64,000 nucleotides of DNA, taken from positions 1 through 64,000 of the forward strand of contig JACRBJ010000082.1 in NCBI GenBank assembly GCA_016234555.1, written 5' to 3'. A program made the position numbers and the translations under genes. Under the pieces are notes generated by a model. It did no database searches and had not been told where the DNA came from. It worked only from the letters and a program-made list of their open reading frames with translations. This stretch comes from Chloroflexota bacterium. GTDB lineage: Bacteria > Chloroflexota > Anaerolineae > Anaerolineales > Villigracilaceae. This document shows, one piece after another, positions 26,258 to 34,220 of this stretch; within the stretch, counting starts at the first letter, position 1, and each line of letters opens with the position of its first letter.

Positions 26258-27724
26258 ATGTTCTCTGAAACGCCCCTGCTCCAACCGATTAAACCCGCCC
26301 GTCACTTTCATGTGATTGACGAGGAGCAGATTCAGCAACTGGCAAATGGCACGCTCGAAATTCTGGCAGAAACGGGCGTGCATTGTCCCTCGGAAAAATG
26401 TTTGAAGATTTATGCCGAACACGGCGCACAGGTGGACTTCGACAAACAGATTGTGCGTCTCGCCCCGGAACTGGTCAAAGCTTCGCTGGCGACTGCTCCG
26501 CGCTATTACACGATGGGAGCGCGTTCCCCCGCCCACGATATCCACCTCGACGGTTCGGGCTTGTACTGTGCCACCGACGGCTGCGGGGTGGAGACCATAG
26601 ACTTCACCACCCGACAGCGCCGACCCTCCTGTAAGGAGGACATCGCAAAAATGGCACGCATCGCCGATTACCTGACTTCCATTGGGTTTTATTGGCCCAT
26701 TGTCAGTGCGGCAGACCACGCCAGCACCTCGCCCCTGCACGAACTCGATGCCTCGTTCAACAACACGGTCAAGCATATTCAATCTGAAACGGTGATGGGC
26801 GAAAAACTGGGGTGTTATGCCATCGAGATGGCAAAAGTCATTGCTCAAAACGAAGAGACCATGCGCAAGCGTCCGCCGCTCTCGCTATTGGTCTGTTGCA
26901 TTGCACCGCTGGCTCAGGACAAGGAAGGCATGGAGTCCGCGTTGATATTTGCGGAAGCGGGGCTGCCCGTCGGCTTCATGTCGATGGCAAACGTCGGCTC
27001 GACGGGACCCGCCACCTTAGCCGGGACAGTCGTCGCCGGGGACGCGGAAATCGTCTCGGCGCTGGTGCTGATTCAAATGGCGCATCCCGGCACGCCGGTC
27101 TTCCACTCGTTCATGCCCGGCATCATGCACCCGCGGACAGGGGCATACATGGCAACCGCGTGGGAAGGGACTCTGCTCTATCCCATCGGCGTGGAAATGG
27201 CGCATCATTGGGGTGTGCCAACTCTCGCCGGAGTCTTCGCCACCGATGGACAATTCCCGGGCTGGCAAACGGCTGGGGACGCGGAATCCTCTTTGATGTT
27301 GTGCGCGCTCGCAGGCGCAGAAACAGGCGCGGGCCTGGGTCTGGTCGAATCCTGCAAATTGCTTTATCCCGAAGAACTCATCCTCGACAGCGACATCTAC
27401 CACCGCATCCGCATGGAGGCGGCGGGAATCGACACCAGCCGCGAAGCGCTTGCGCTGGACGTGATCAAGGCGGTTGGTCCGCGCAGTCATTATCTCGGAC
27501 AACGTCACACGCGCGACCACATGCGAAGAAGAGCATTATCGGACGTGGCGAATCAGTCCAATCCGTCTGGAGGGATGCGTGATCCCATCGAGGTCGCCCG
27601 CGAAAAAGCGGAGTGGATCCTGAACAATCACCATCCCCAACCGTTGGAACCAAATCAGCAGAAGGAACTAACTCGCATCCTGGAGGGGGCAGACCAGGAC
27701 GCCTGCGCGGGAGGAAGAGAATGA
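26258..27724 (+). CDS. MttB-superfamily methyltransferase, copy 2
   Basis: A 488-residue homologue of copy 1 with the same landmarks: LEILAETGVHCPSEKCL, YCATDGCGVETIDFTTRQRR, SIGFYWPIVSAADHA, VKHIQSETVMGEKLG, PVFHSFMPGIMHPRTGAYMA, and SHYLGQRHTRDHM. There is no internal amber codon, so again it is a non-pyrrolysine member. GAGAG precedes the ATG. Copies 1 and 2 share the TDGCGVE and LGQRHTRDHM motifs and form a closer pair than copies 3 and 4. Tandem duplication within the cluster followed by divergence is likely, and each copy may serve a different methylated amine. Confidence 0.88.
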   Translation: MFSETPLLQPIKPARHFHVIDEEQIQQLANGTLEILAETGVHCPSEKCLKIYAEHGAQVDFDKQIVRLAPELVKASLATAPRYYTMGARSPAHDIHLDGSGLYCATDGCGVETIDFTTRQRRPSCKEDIAKMARIADYLTSIGFYWPIVSAADHASTSPLHELDASFNNTVKHIQSETVMGEKLGCYAIEMAKVIAQNEETMRKRPPLSLLVCCIAPLAQDKEGMESALIFAEAGLPVGFMSMANVGSTGPATLAGTVVAGDAEIVSALVLIQMAHPGTPVFHSFMPGIMHPRTGAYMATAWEGTLLYPIGVEMAHHWGVPTLAGVFATDGQFPGWQTAGDAESSLMLCALAGAETGAGLGLVESCKLLYPEELILDSDIYHRIRMEAAGIDTSREALALDVIKAVGPRSHYLGQRHTRDHMRRRALSDVANQSNPSGGMRDPIEVAREKAEWILNNHHPQPLEPNQQKELTRILEGADQDACAGGRE

Positions 27725-27949
27725 ACGATGCCCTCTTCCTTCAGGAGCGGGTTTAGTTTTCCCGAGCACGTAGCCTCTCCTGGCGCAAGAGACCTTGGCG
27801 GAACAAATTAAACCGCCGCTTTCCCCCAAACTCCCTAAGCAAGTGAGTTCTGTAAGGTTTAATCAATGCTCTGGACTCCATCGGCTTGCTGATGAAAAAC
27901 CCAGACAGCAAGCTGTCTGACTCCAGAGAAGAAAGCCAGGAAAAAGTAT

Positions 27950-29395
27950 ATGGAAACCAACCTAAGAGTTCTATCAGATAATGAAGTTACACAAATCCAT
28001 GACCGCACACTCTCGACACTTGCGGTGATCGGCGTGCGCGTGGATACGGAGCGGGGGCGGAAAATCCTCAAGAAAGCCGGGGCGGATGTCAACCCGCACA
28101 CGCACATCGTCCGCTTTTCGCGCAGCATGGTCGAAGACTGCCTGAGCAAAGCCCCGCGCAAATTCTCCCTTGGCGGCAGGCGACCGGGCTGGTCGTTTCC
28201 GCTTAATGAAAATCAATGTTCGCTGGTCGCGGACGGCGGCGCATCCTACGTCATCGACGACCAGACAGGCAAACGCCACAACGCGGGTTATCAGGATTGG
28301 CTGGATGCCACCCGCCTGATCGACTCAATCGACGAGGTCGGTGTTTACTGGGCAATGGTCGATCCCGGTTTCGCGCAGGAATCCGTTGGCGATTTTGTCA
28401 ATTACTTCAAACAGATGACCCGCAACTTCTCGAAGCATTTGCAGGACGCCACGCATACGGCAGAGCAATCACGTTGGATGCTCGAAATATTGGGGACGGT
28501 CTTCGGCGGGAAGGAAAACGTCCGCAAGCTAAACCCGTTCTCGTTTTTGATCACGCCCGTCTCGCCAATGGTCATCGAAGCCGAACACACAGACGCCTTC
28601 CTCGAAACTGTCGGTTGGGGAATCCCCGCCGCCATCATGCCCATGCCAATGTTCGGCGGTACGTCACCGGCCAGCCTGATCTCCACCCTGCTGCTTGCCA
28701 ACTGCGAGACGCTTGCCACGCTTTGCCTGGTGCAAGCCGCCGCACCCGGCACACCGGTCATTTATGCGCCCTGCCCATCGATCATGGATCCGTATACGGG
28801 ACGTTTCACCGGCAGCGAAGTGGAGCATGGTCTGCTTGGCGCGGCTGTGACCGAGATGGCACACCTCTACGGTTTGCCGGTCGAAGCCTCCGCTGGAAGC
28901 ACGGGACATTACGTGCCGGGCATCCGCGCCAGTTTCGAGCGGGCGTTGAACTGGTCGATGGTCACACTCGCGTGGCCCGACCTGCTGGTGGGACCCGGTC
29001 AACTGGGCGGATCGATGTTCCTCAGCCTCGAACAGTTGATGATTGATGTGGAAGTCTTTCGCCGTTCCTCGCGCCTTTCGTCGGGAATCAACACCCACGT
29101 CAAGGAATGGCTGGAAGTTGACCTTGCCGCCGTCGGGCACGGAGGCAACTTCCTCAGCCGTCGCTCCACGTTGGATGCGCTGCGCGATGGTGAGGAGGTC
29201 TACATGTCCGACTACGACGCCAGCGATTCCTACGAGACATGGTCCGCCCCCGGCAAGCCGACCTTCGTTGACGAATTGACGGAACAAGTTCGGAAGACCA
29301 TCAAAAAACACGAGCCGCTTCCCTTCGATGAAGGTGTCGAGTGTGAACTCGAAAAGATCGAACAACGCGCCCGCGAGGGTGTGAAGGTTGTGTAA
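27950..29395 (+). CDS. MttB-superfamily methyltransferase, copy 3
   Basis: A 481-residue MttB-superfamily protein with LSTLAVIGVRVDTERGRKIL, LVADGGASYVIDDQTGKRHN, VGVYWAMVDPGFAQE, KHLQDATHTAEQSRWMLEIL, YAPCPSIMDPYTGRFTGSEVE and GGNFLSRRSTLDALR. It lacks the TDGCGVE block of copies 1-2 and has the NFLSR(R/K)ST ending shared with copy 4. The reading frame contains no amber. An AGGAAAAAG site precedes the ATG, and the 225-base gap upstream shows only weak inverted symmetry (CTCTGGAC/GACTCCAGAG). Fold: TIM barrel, cytoplasmic, presumably corrinoid-dependent. Substrate unknown. Confidence 0.87.
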   Translation: METNLRVLSDNEVTQIHDRTLSTLAVIGVRVDTERGRKILKKAGADVNPHTHIVRFSRSMVEDCLSKAPRKFSLGGRRPGWSFPLNENQCSLVADGGASYVIDDQTGKRHNAGYQDWLDATRLIDSIDEVGVYWAMVDPGFAQESVGDFVNYFKQMTRNFSKHLQDATHTAEQSRWMLEILGTVFGGKENVRKLNPFSFLITPVSPMVIEAEHTDAFLETVGWGIPAAIMPMPMFGGTSPASLISTLLLANCETLATLCLVQAAAPGTPVIYAPCPSIMDPYTGRFTGSEVEHGLLGAAVTEMAHLYGLPVEASAGSTGHYVPGIRASFERALNWSMVTLAWPDLLVGPGQLGGSMFLSLEQLMIDVEVFRRSSRLSSGINTHVKEWLEVDLAAVGHGGNFLSRRSTLDALRDGEEVYMSDYDASDSYETWSAPGKPTFVDELTEQVRKTIKKHEPLPFDEGVECELEKIEQRAREGVKVV

Positions 29396-29411
29396 ATAAA
29401 AGGATAACCCT

Positions 29412-30845
29412 ATGCGTTTCAGCAGTCAGTTATTAACCGAATCAGAAAAAGAACAAGTCCACAAGGAAACCCTGCGAATTTTGAGTGAGGCAGGAGTCCG
29501 CTATCACAGTAAACAGGCGTTGAAGTTATTGGAGAAAAACGGCGCACGCATCGATTGGGACAAGGATATCGCCCACATCCCGCCCGAACTGGTGGAGCAG
29601 GCGTTGAAGACCTGCCCCAAGTCGTTTGCTTTGGGCGCGCGCAACCCGAAATACGATTATCCCATGCCTTCTTCGGTCTCACGCTATGCGCTGGATGGGA
29701 CAGCTGCATTCGCCCAGGATTTCTACACGGGCGAACATCGCTACGGCACAGCCAGGGACAACGAAAACGGCTTGCGCGTCTTTCAAGCCATGGACATGGG
29801 CGTGATGACCTGGGCGCCCGTCTCCGCCGAAGACAAGCCCGCCCACTCACGTCCCCTGCACGAGTGGTACTGCCTGACGAAATACTCCTCGAAACATGCA
29901 AATCACGAACTGCACACCGTTGAGCAGGCTCCCTACCTTGCCGAAATCTTGAGCGCCGTCATGGGCAGCGAGGATGCGCTTCGCACCAGCCATGCCTACT
30001 CGCTGATTTACTGTCCCGTCTCGCCGCTGATGCACGACGGTCCCATGATGGACGCGTATTTCGAGTTGGGCAGTCTCGACCTGCCCATCATGATGCTTCC
30101 CATGCCGGTGCCCGGCATGACCGGCCCCGCCAGCTTGTTCGGCAACATCTGCATTGCCAACGCTGAAGCATTGTCCTCGATTATCGCCTATCAGGTTGCT
30201 CATCCCGGACGCCCGATGATCTACAGCAGCGCCACCGGCACCACCGACATGCGCAACGGCGCATACACGGCAGGCACACCGGAGATGGGATTGATGTCCG
30301 CCGCGCTGGTGGAAATGGGGCGCTTCTACAGCCTTCCCGCCTGTTCGGCTGGGTGTACCGCGGACGCGCGCCAACCCGGAGCGGAAGCCGTCCTCGAAAA
30401 GATCATCTCCACGCTGCCGCCTGTTTTGGTGGGATCGGAAATCCTCATCGGCTTCGGCGAGATCGAAGGCGACCAGCTCCTCGTCCTCGAACAGATCGTG
30501 GTGGACAACGAAATTGCCCACTTCTGCGAACGTGTCTTTCAAGGCGTGGATTCCAGCCCTGAAAAGATATTGACGAACGATATTGTTGATATCGGTCCCG
30601 GCGGAAACTTTCTCTCGCGCAAATCCACCCGCAAGTTTGCGCGCGGCACCGAAGTCCAATACGCCAACCTGCTCGACCGTCACACTCTCGACCAGTGGCT
30701 GCATCTCGGCAAGCCCTCGATGTATTCGAACGCGCGCAAGAAAGTGGAGGAGATTCTCGCCGCCCCGCTGGATGATCCACTGCCCGATGCGATGATAGGT
30801 CAACTGGATGAAATCCTCGCCAGAGCGGATCGGGAACTGGAGTGA
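29412..30845 (+). CDS. MttB-superfamily methyltransferase, copy 4
   Basis: A 477-residue member: LRILSEAGVRYHSKQALKLL, YALDGTAAFAQDFYTGEHRY, MDMGVMTWAPVSAED, SKHANHELHTVEQAPYLAEIL, YSSATGTTDMRNGAYTAGTPE and GGNFLSRKSTRKFARG. It starts 16 bases after copy 3 with AGGATAACC in front, so the two are cotranscribed. It pairs with copy 3 by the GPGGNFLSRKST ending. It is the last gene of the importer-methyltransferase operon; a hairpin follows. The presence of four divergent copies suggests several substrates or hetero-oligomers rather than simple dosage. Confidence 0.87.
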   Translation: MRFSSQLLTESEKEQVHKETLRILSEAGVRYHSKQALKLLEKNGARIDWDKDIAHIPPELVEQALKTCPKSFALGARNPKYDYPMPSSVSRYALDGTAAFAQDFYTGEHRYGTARDNENGLRVFQAMDMGVMTWAPVSAEDKPAHSRPLHEWYCLTKYSSKHANHELHTVEQAPYLAEILSAVMGSEDALRTSHAYSLIYCPVSPLMHDGPMMDAYFELGSLDLPIMMLPMPVPGMTGPASLFGNICIANAEALSSIIAYQVAHPGRPMIYSSATGTTDMRNGAYTAGTPEMGLMSAALVEMGRFYSLPACSAGCTADARQPGAEAVLEKIISTLPPVLVGSEILIGFGEIEGDQLLVLEQIVVDNEIAHFCERVFQGVDSSPEKILTNDIVDIGPGGNFLSRKSTRKFARGTEVQYANLLDRHTLDQWLHLGKPSMYSNARKKVEEILAAPLDDPLPDAMIGQLDEILARADRELE

Positions 30846-30861
30846 CGACTGGAAAACAAGC

Positions 30862-30892
30862 AAAAGCCCTCGTCGATGGGCGAGGGCGCTTT
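30862..30892 (+). terminator. Probable terminator after the methyltransferase block
   Basis: AAAAGCCCTCG, an 8-base loop and CGAGGGCGCTTTAT form a strong hairpin with flanking A and T bases. The T-run is short, so termination strength is uncertain. Confidence 0.6.
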
Positions 30893-31014
30893 ATCCACAA
30901 GTACGATAAACACCATGACCAAACGCAATGGTGGTGTTATCATCAGAGTCGCATAATGATTTGTATCACGAGCAGGCAAAATTACATACAAAGGTGTCAA
31001 GTTTTGGAGGCTTT

Positions 31015-33165
31015 ATGAGAACCCGTTCCCGCATCTTCTCAATCATTCTGTTTGTTTTTATTGCCACGGCATTGACGGTCTCCACAGTCCGTGCCGGCCC
31101 GCGGTTCGATGATCCTGCGCCCGCTTCTAATCCCGCTGCAGAAGCCTATCTGCTCGATGCCCTGCGAACAGGAGGTTATGCTGACTTGAGCGAATTCCCG
31201 GAAGGGGAGCGGAACATTAGCGGGGCTACCCTGACCAGCGCTTTGAAGGACCCACAGGTACAAGCCCATTCCTTCATTTACATTGCGAACATCACTGTTG
31301 TGGATGCCATGTACTCGAATGACCTCATCCTCCTCTCCAATATTCAACTATCCAGCGTGGAATTCCTGTCTTATGTTGATTTCAACAGTTCGCTTTTACA
31401 GGCTATTGCGATAGTCGGTTCAACTTTTCATGATACTGTCGACTTCAGTTTCGCTACATTCAATGGCAATATACTCATATTGAACAATACCTTTCAAGAC
31501 CTGGCTGATTTCACACTTGCAACCTTTAATTGCAACATAATCATGTGGGATAGCACCTATAAGGATTTAGACTTCCGTCGATCCACGATCAATGGGAATA
31601 TGGATCTTCGTGACAATACCATCGATGGCAGCCTGATTTTTCATGCGGCACATGTGACAGGCGAGTTGCTTTTGGATGGCTCCAAGGTCCTGGGCACGGA
31701 ACCGCAGTCAAGCTCATTATCCCCGGTTACATTTTGGACCACGACTGTGGATGGTCCTGCGTCTTTCAAGAACATAAATTTCGCAGGCGAAGTCGATTTC
31801 AAGCAATCCAGTTTCCTCCGTTTGGACGTACAAAATGCCGTCTTTGAACAAAGTGTGAATCTCGGTGAAGTCATAGTCGACCAATCCGCGGATTTTTCCA
31901 ATGCCAGTTTCAAGCAATCGGCAGATTTCACGAATTTTTATACTGGCAATGCTGCTAAATTTAAAGGAACACAGTTCAACAGCGATGCGATCTTCAGGAG
32001 CGCGATTATCGGGCGTGACACAGACTTCACGGACGCCGTATTCGGCGGGATTGCGAGCTTCGACTACATCACAATTGGTCGTTTTTGCGATTTTGTTGGT
32101 ACAACTTTCAATGACAAGTTCTCATTGATCTATTCCACTGTCGCCTGGCCCTACTTCAATAATGTCACCTTCAATGGTCCCGTCAGTTTCGAAGGGATGC
32201 AAGCCAGCGAAGATTTCGAAATCGAAAACTCCAGCTATACCCATCTCGAACAATCCTTCCCTGTTACCGTGGCAACCGTCGGTGGATCTGTAATATTTAC
32301 GAATTTTGATGCCCCGGCCGGCTTGCTCCTATCCCGCAGTCAATTCGAAAGCTTGAATATTAGTTCGGAGAAGGAACTCAAGACTGAGTTTATCGACATC
32401 GACGAATCGGATATCGAGAACGAACTGACGATCAGAAACATCAACATGAAGAAATTTACCGCCGCCGGGGCGACCATTGGGAAATCGACAAACCTCGACA
32501 AGGTGAGCATCACCCAAAAACTGGACATGCGCAATGCCAGTATTGGGTTCCTCAAAATCGATGAACAACCCAACTGGCCCAAGGACCCCACTGCATTCAA
32601 CCTGCGCGGCATGACCTACACGGACATCGACATCGGCGATCAGGGTCTCACCGACGAAACCTTTTACTCGCTTCTGGGATTGGTCAATCAATCCGCCTAC
32701 AGTCCCCAGGCGTATGAGGCGCTCAGCCAGTTTCTAACGGACAAGGGACGTTCGGATTGGGCATCGGAAGTGGAACTTGCCCAAAACCGCCGCGAACGGA
32801 ACCAAATCCTCAAGCCTTTTTCGGGGGCATGGCTCTGGTCCTGGTTCCTCGATATTTTTGCGGGCTATGGCAAGCGACCCGTCTTTGCTTTTGGCTGGAG
32901 CGGGCTTGTGATTACGATTGGCGCATTCGTCTTCCGCCGCAAGGAGGATATGGTTCCCGTGGAGCAGGATGACGCGCCGGTGGAATATAACCCCGTCTGG
33001 TATTCCTTTGCGCTGTTCCTGCCCTACGTCGATCTCGGCATCGCCAGCAAATGGGAACCCAACCTCGAGAGGAAGTGGGCGCGCAATTACAAATATGTTC
33101 ACATGATATTGGGTTGGGTGCTCGCCCCCATTGCCTTGCTGACTTTCAGTGGCATCATCGGCTAG
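31015..33165 (+). CDS. Secreted pentapeptide-like repeat protein with C-terminal membrane segments
   Basis: A 716-residue protein. The start MRTRSRIFSIILFVFIATALTVSTVRAG (a signal peptide) follows GGAGG. From about residue 60 to 540 it is built of short repeats with a Phe or Leu every fifth residue (VDFSFATFNGNILILNN, FKGTQFNSDAIFRSAIIGR, FDYITIGRFCDFVGTTFNDKF), the pattern of a right-handed quadrilateral beta-helix. After a soluble helical stretch (VELAQNRRERNQILKPF) there are two or three C-terminal membrane helices (PVFAFGWSGLVITIGAFVF, MILGWVLAPIALLTFSGIIG). Such repeat domains often bind proteins or bind DNA mimics; here the beta-helix is exported. Function unknown. It is flanked by a terminator upstream and the convergent ABC ATPase downstream. 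Confidence 0.78.
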   Translation: MRTRSRIFSIILFVFIATALTVSTVRAGPRFDDPAPASNPAAEAYLLDALRTGGYADLSEFPEGERNISGATLTSALKDPQVQAHSFIYIANITVVDAMYSNDLILLSNIQLSSVEFLSYVDFNSSLLQAIAIVGSTFHDTVDFSFATFNGNILILNNTFQDLADFTLATFNCNIIMWDSTYKDLDFRRSTINGNMDLRDNTIDGSLIFHAAHVTGELLLDGSKVLGTEPQSSSLSPVTFWTTTVDGPASFKNINFAGEVDFKQSSFLRLDVQNAVFEQSVNLGEVIVDQSADFSNASFKQSADFTNFYTGNAAKFKGTQFNSDAIFRSAIIGRDTDFTDAVFGGIASFDYITIGRFCDFVGTTFNDKFSLIYSTVAWPYFNNVTFNGPVSFEGMQASEDFEIENSSYTHLEQSFPVTVATVGGSVIFTNFDAPAGLLLSRSQFESLNISSEKELKTEFIDIDESDIENELTIRNINMKKFTAAGATIGKSTNLDKVSITQKLDMRNASIGFLKIDEQPNWPKDPTAFNLRGMTYTDIDIGDQGLTDETFYSLLGLVNQSAYSPQAYEALSQFLTDKGRSDWASEVELAQNRRERNQILKPFSGAWLWSWFLDIFAGYGKRPVFAFGWSGLVITIGAFVFRRKEDMVPVEQDDAPVEYNPVWYSFALFLPYVDLGIASKWEPNLERKWARNYKYVHMILGWVLAPIALLTFSGIIG

Positions 33166-33200
33166 GCCGCAGTTGCCACAAGTCATGAGAATACGGAAAC

Positions 33201-34076
33201 CTATTCATCCACCATCAGCTTGACGTAGATTTCCTCCAGCGCCGATTCGCGCATGGACAAATCCACCAGCGTCCAGCCGCTTGCCGAGACGGTTTCCAAC
33301 ATGCCGGCAATTGCATCCACTTCGGCGGTGCGGAAAACATAATTGCCGCCGATATGTTCGTAATCGAGTTTATCGTCGGAGTGGAAGACGACCTGATATT
33401 CGCGTTTTCCCAGCCTGGCGCGGATGGCGTCCATCGTGTCGAAGACCAGCAGCTTCCCGTTCTTGATGATGCCCACGCGGTCGCAGATGGTCTCGACGTG
33501 AAAGAGGTTGTGAGCGCTGAGCAGAATGGTCTTGCCTTCGCGTTTGAGAGTCCGCAGGTAGTTGATGATGAAGAACGAGGTCAGCGGGTCCAGCCCGGAG
33601 TTGGGTTCGTCGAGGATCAGAACGTCGGGGTCGTGGAGCAGGGCGCGGGCGATGGCGGTCTTGCGTTTCATCCCTTTCGAGAATTCGCCCGTCAGCTTGG
33701 TCTTCTCCGCCAGGTGCAGTGAAGCCAGAAGCTGGTCGATTCGCGTCAATGCTTTCTGACGCGGCATGTGATAGAGTTCCGAAAAGAACAACAGGTATTG
33801 CTGGGCGGTCATGGATTCGTAGAGCGGACTTTCCTCCGGCAGGAAGCCAAGTTTCTGCTTGATTTTGACTCCCTCCTTTTGGATGTCACGTCCCATCACG
33901 CGGATGCTCCCCGAAGTTGGTTCCACCAGCCCGGCGATCATCTTCATCGTGGTGCTTTTCCCCGCCCCGTTGTGACCGATGATGCCGACGATCTCGCCCG
34001 CTTCGATCTTTAGATTTAAATCGTCAACGACTGTAGTATCATTGTAACGCTTGGTGATGTTTGCAAGTTCAATCAT
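33201..34076 (-). CDS. ABC transporter ATPase (ABC-2 exporter type)
   Basis: A 291-residue ATPase with Walker A GHNGAGKST, Q-loop region LGFLPEESPLYESM, signature FSKGMKRK (a common ABC-2 variant of LSGGQ), Walker B DVLILDEPNSGLDP and a switch His in LLSAHN. A C-terminal extension of about 70 residues (YQVVFHSDDKL...LSMRESALEEIYVKLM) is typical of exporters that work with NatB/ABC-2 permeases. It is divergent from the two permease genes 145 bases away, with a dispersed inverted repeat between. It powers export of an unknown substrate, perhaps Na+ or a lipid-linked compound. Confidence 0.92.
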   Translation of the reverse strand: MIELANITKRYNDTTVVDDLNLKIEAGEIVGIIGHNGAGKSTTMKMIAGLVEPTSGSIRVMGRDIQKEGVKIKQKLGFLPEESPLYESMTAQQYLLFFSELYHMPRQKALTRIDQLLASLHLAEKTKLTGEFSKGMKRKTAIARALLHDPDVLILDEPNSGLDPLTSFFIINYLRTLKREGKTILLSAHNLFHVETICDRVGIIKNGKLLVFDTMDAIRARLGKREYQVVFHSDDKLDYEHIGGNYVFRTAEVDAIAGMLETVSASGWTLVDLSMRESALEEIYVKLMVDE

Positions 34077-34098
34077 GCTTCAATTTTATCCTAAAAAC

Positions 34099-34194
34099 AG
34101 ACCTGACAGGTTTTATTGGACGCCTGATGATCGAAACGTTTGTGAATCAAAGCCGGGTCGATTAAATATGGTTGCACGGGAACCTGTCAGGTCT
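34099..34194. repeat. Inverted repeat with AGACCTGACAGGTT arms
   Basis: Perfect 14-bp arms separated by 68 bases in the divergent gap of the ABC exporter. The arm and the adjoining TTTATTG are shared with the element at 6198-6256, so the two are copies of one repeat family. Confidence 0.72.
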
Positions 34195-34220
34195 TTCTAA
34201 CGATATCGGGAAAACACTCA

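Noticed and set aside
27721..27949. Small ORF overlapping the stop of methyltransferase copy 2
   Set aside because: Only 11 codons; the gap shows weak inverted symmetry but nothing that looks coding.
24717..30845. Pyrrolysine (in-frame amber) in the MttB-family genes
   Set aside because: All four frames run through without an internal TAG, so they are non-pyrrolysine members.
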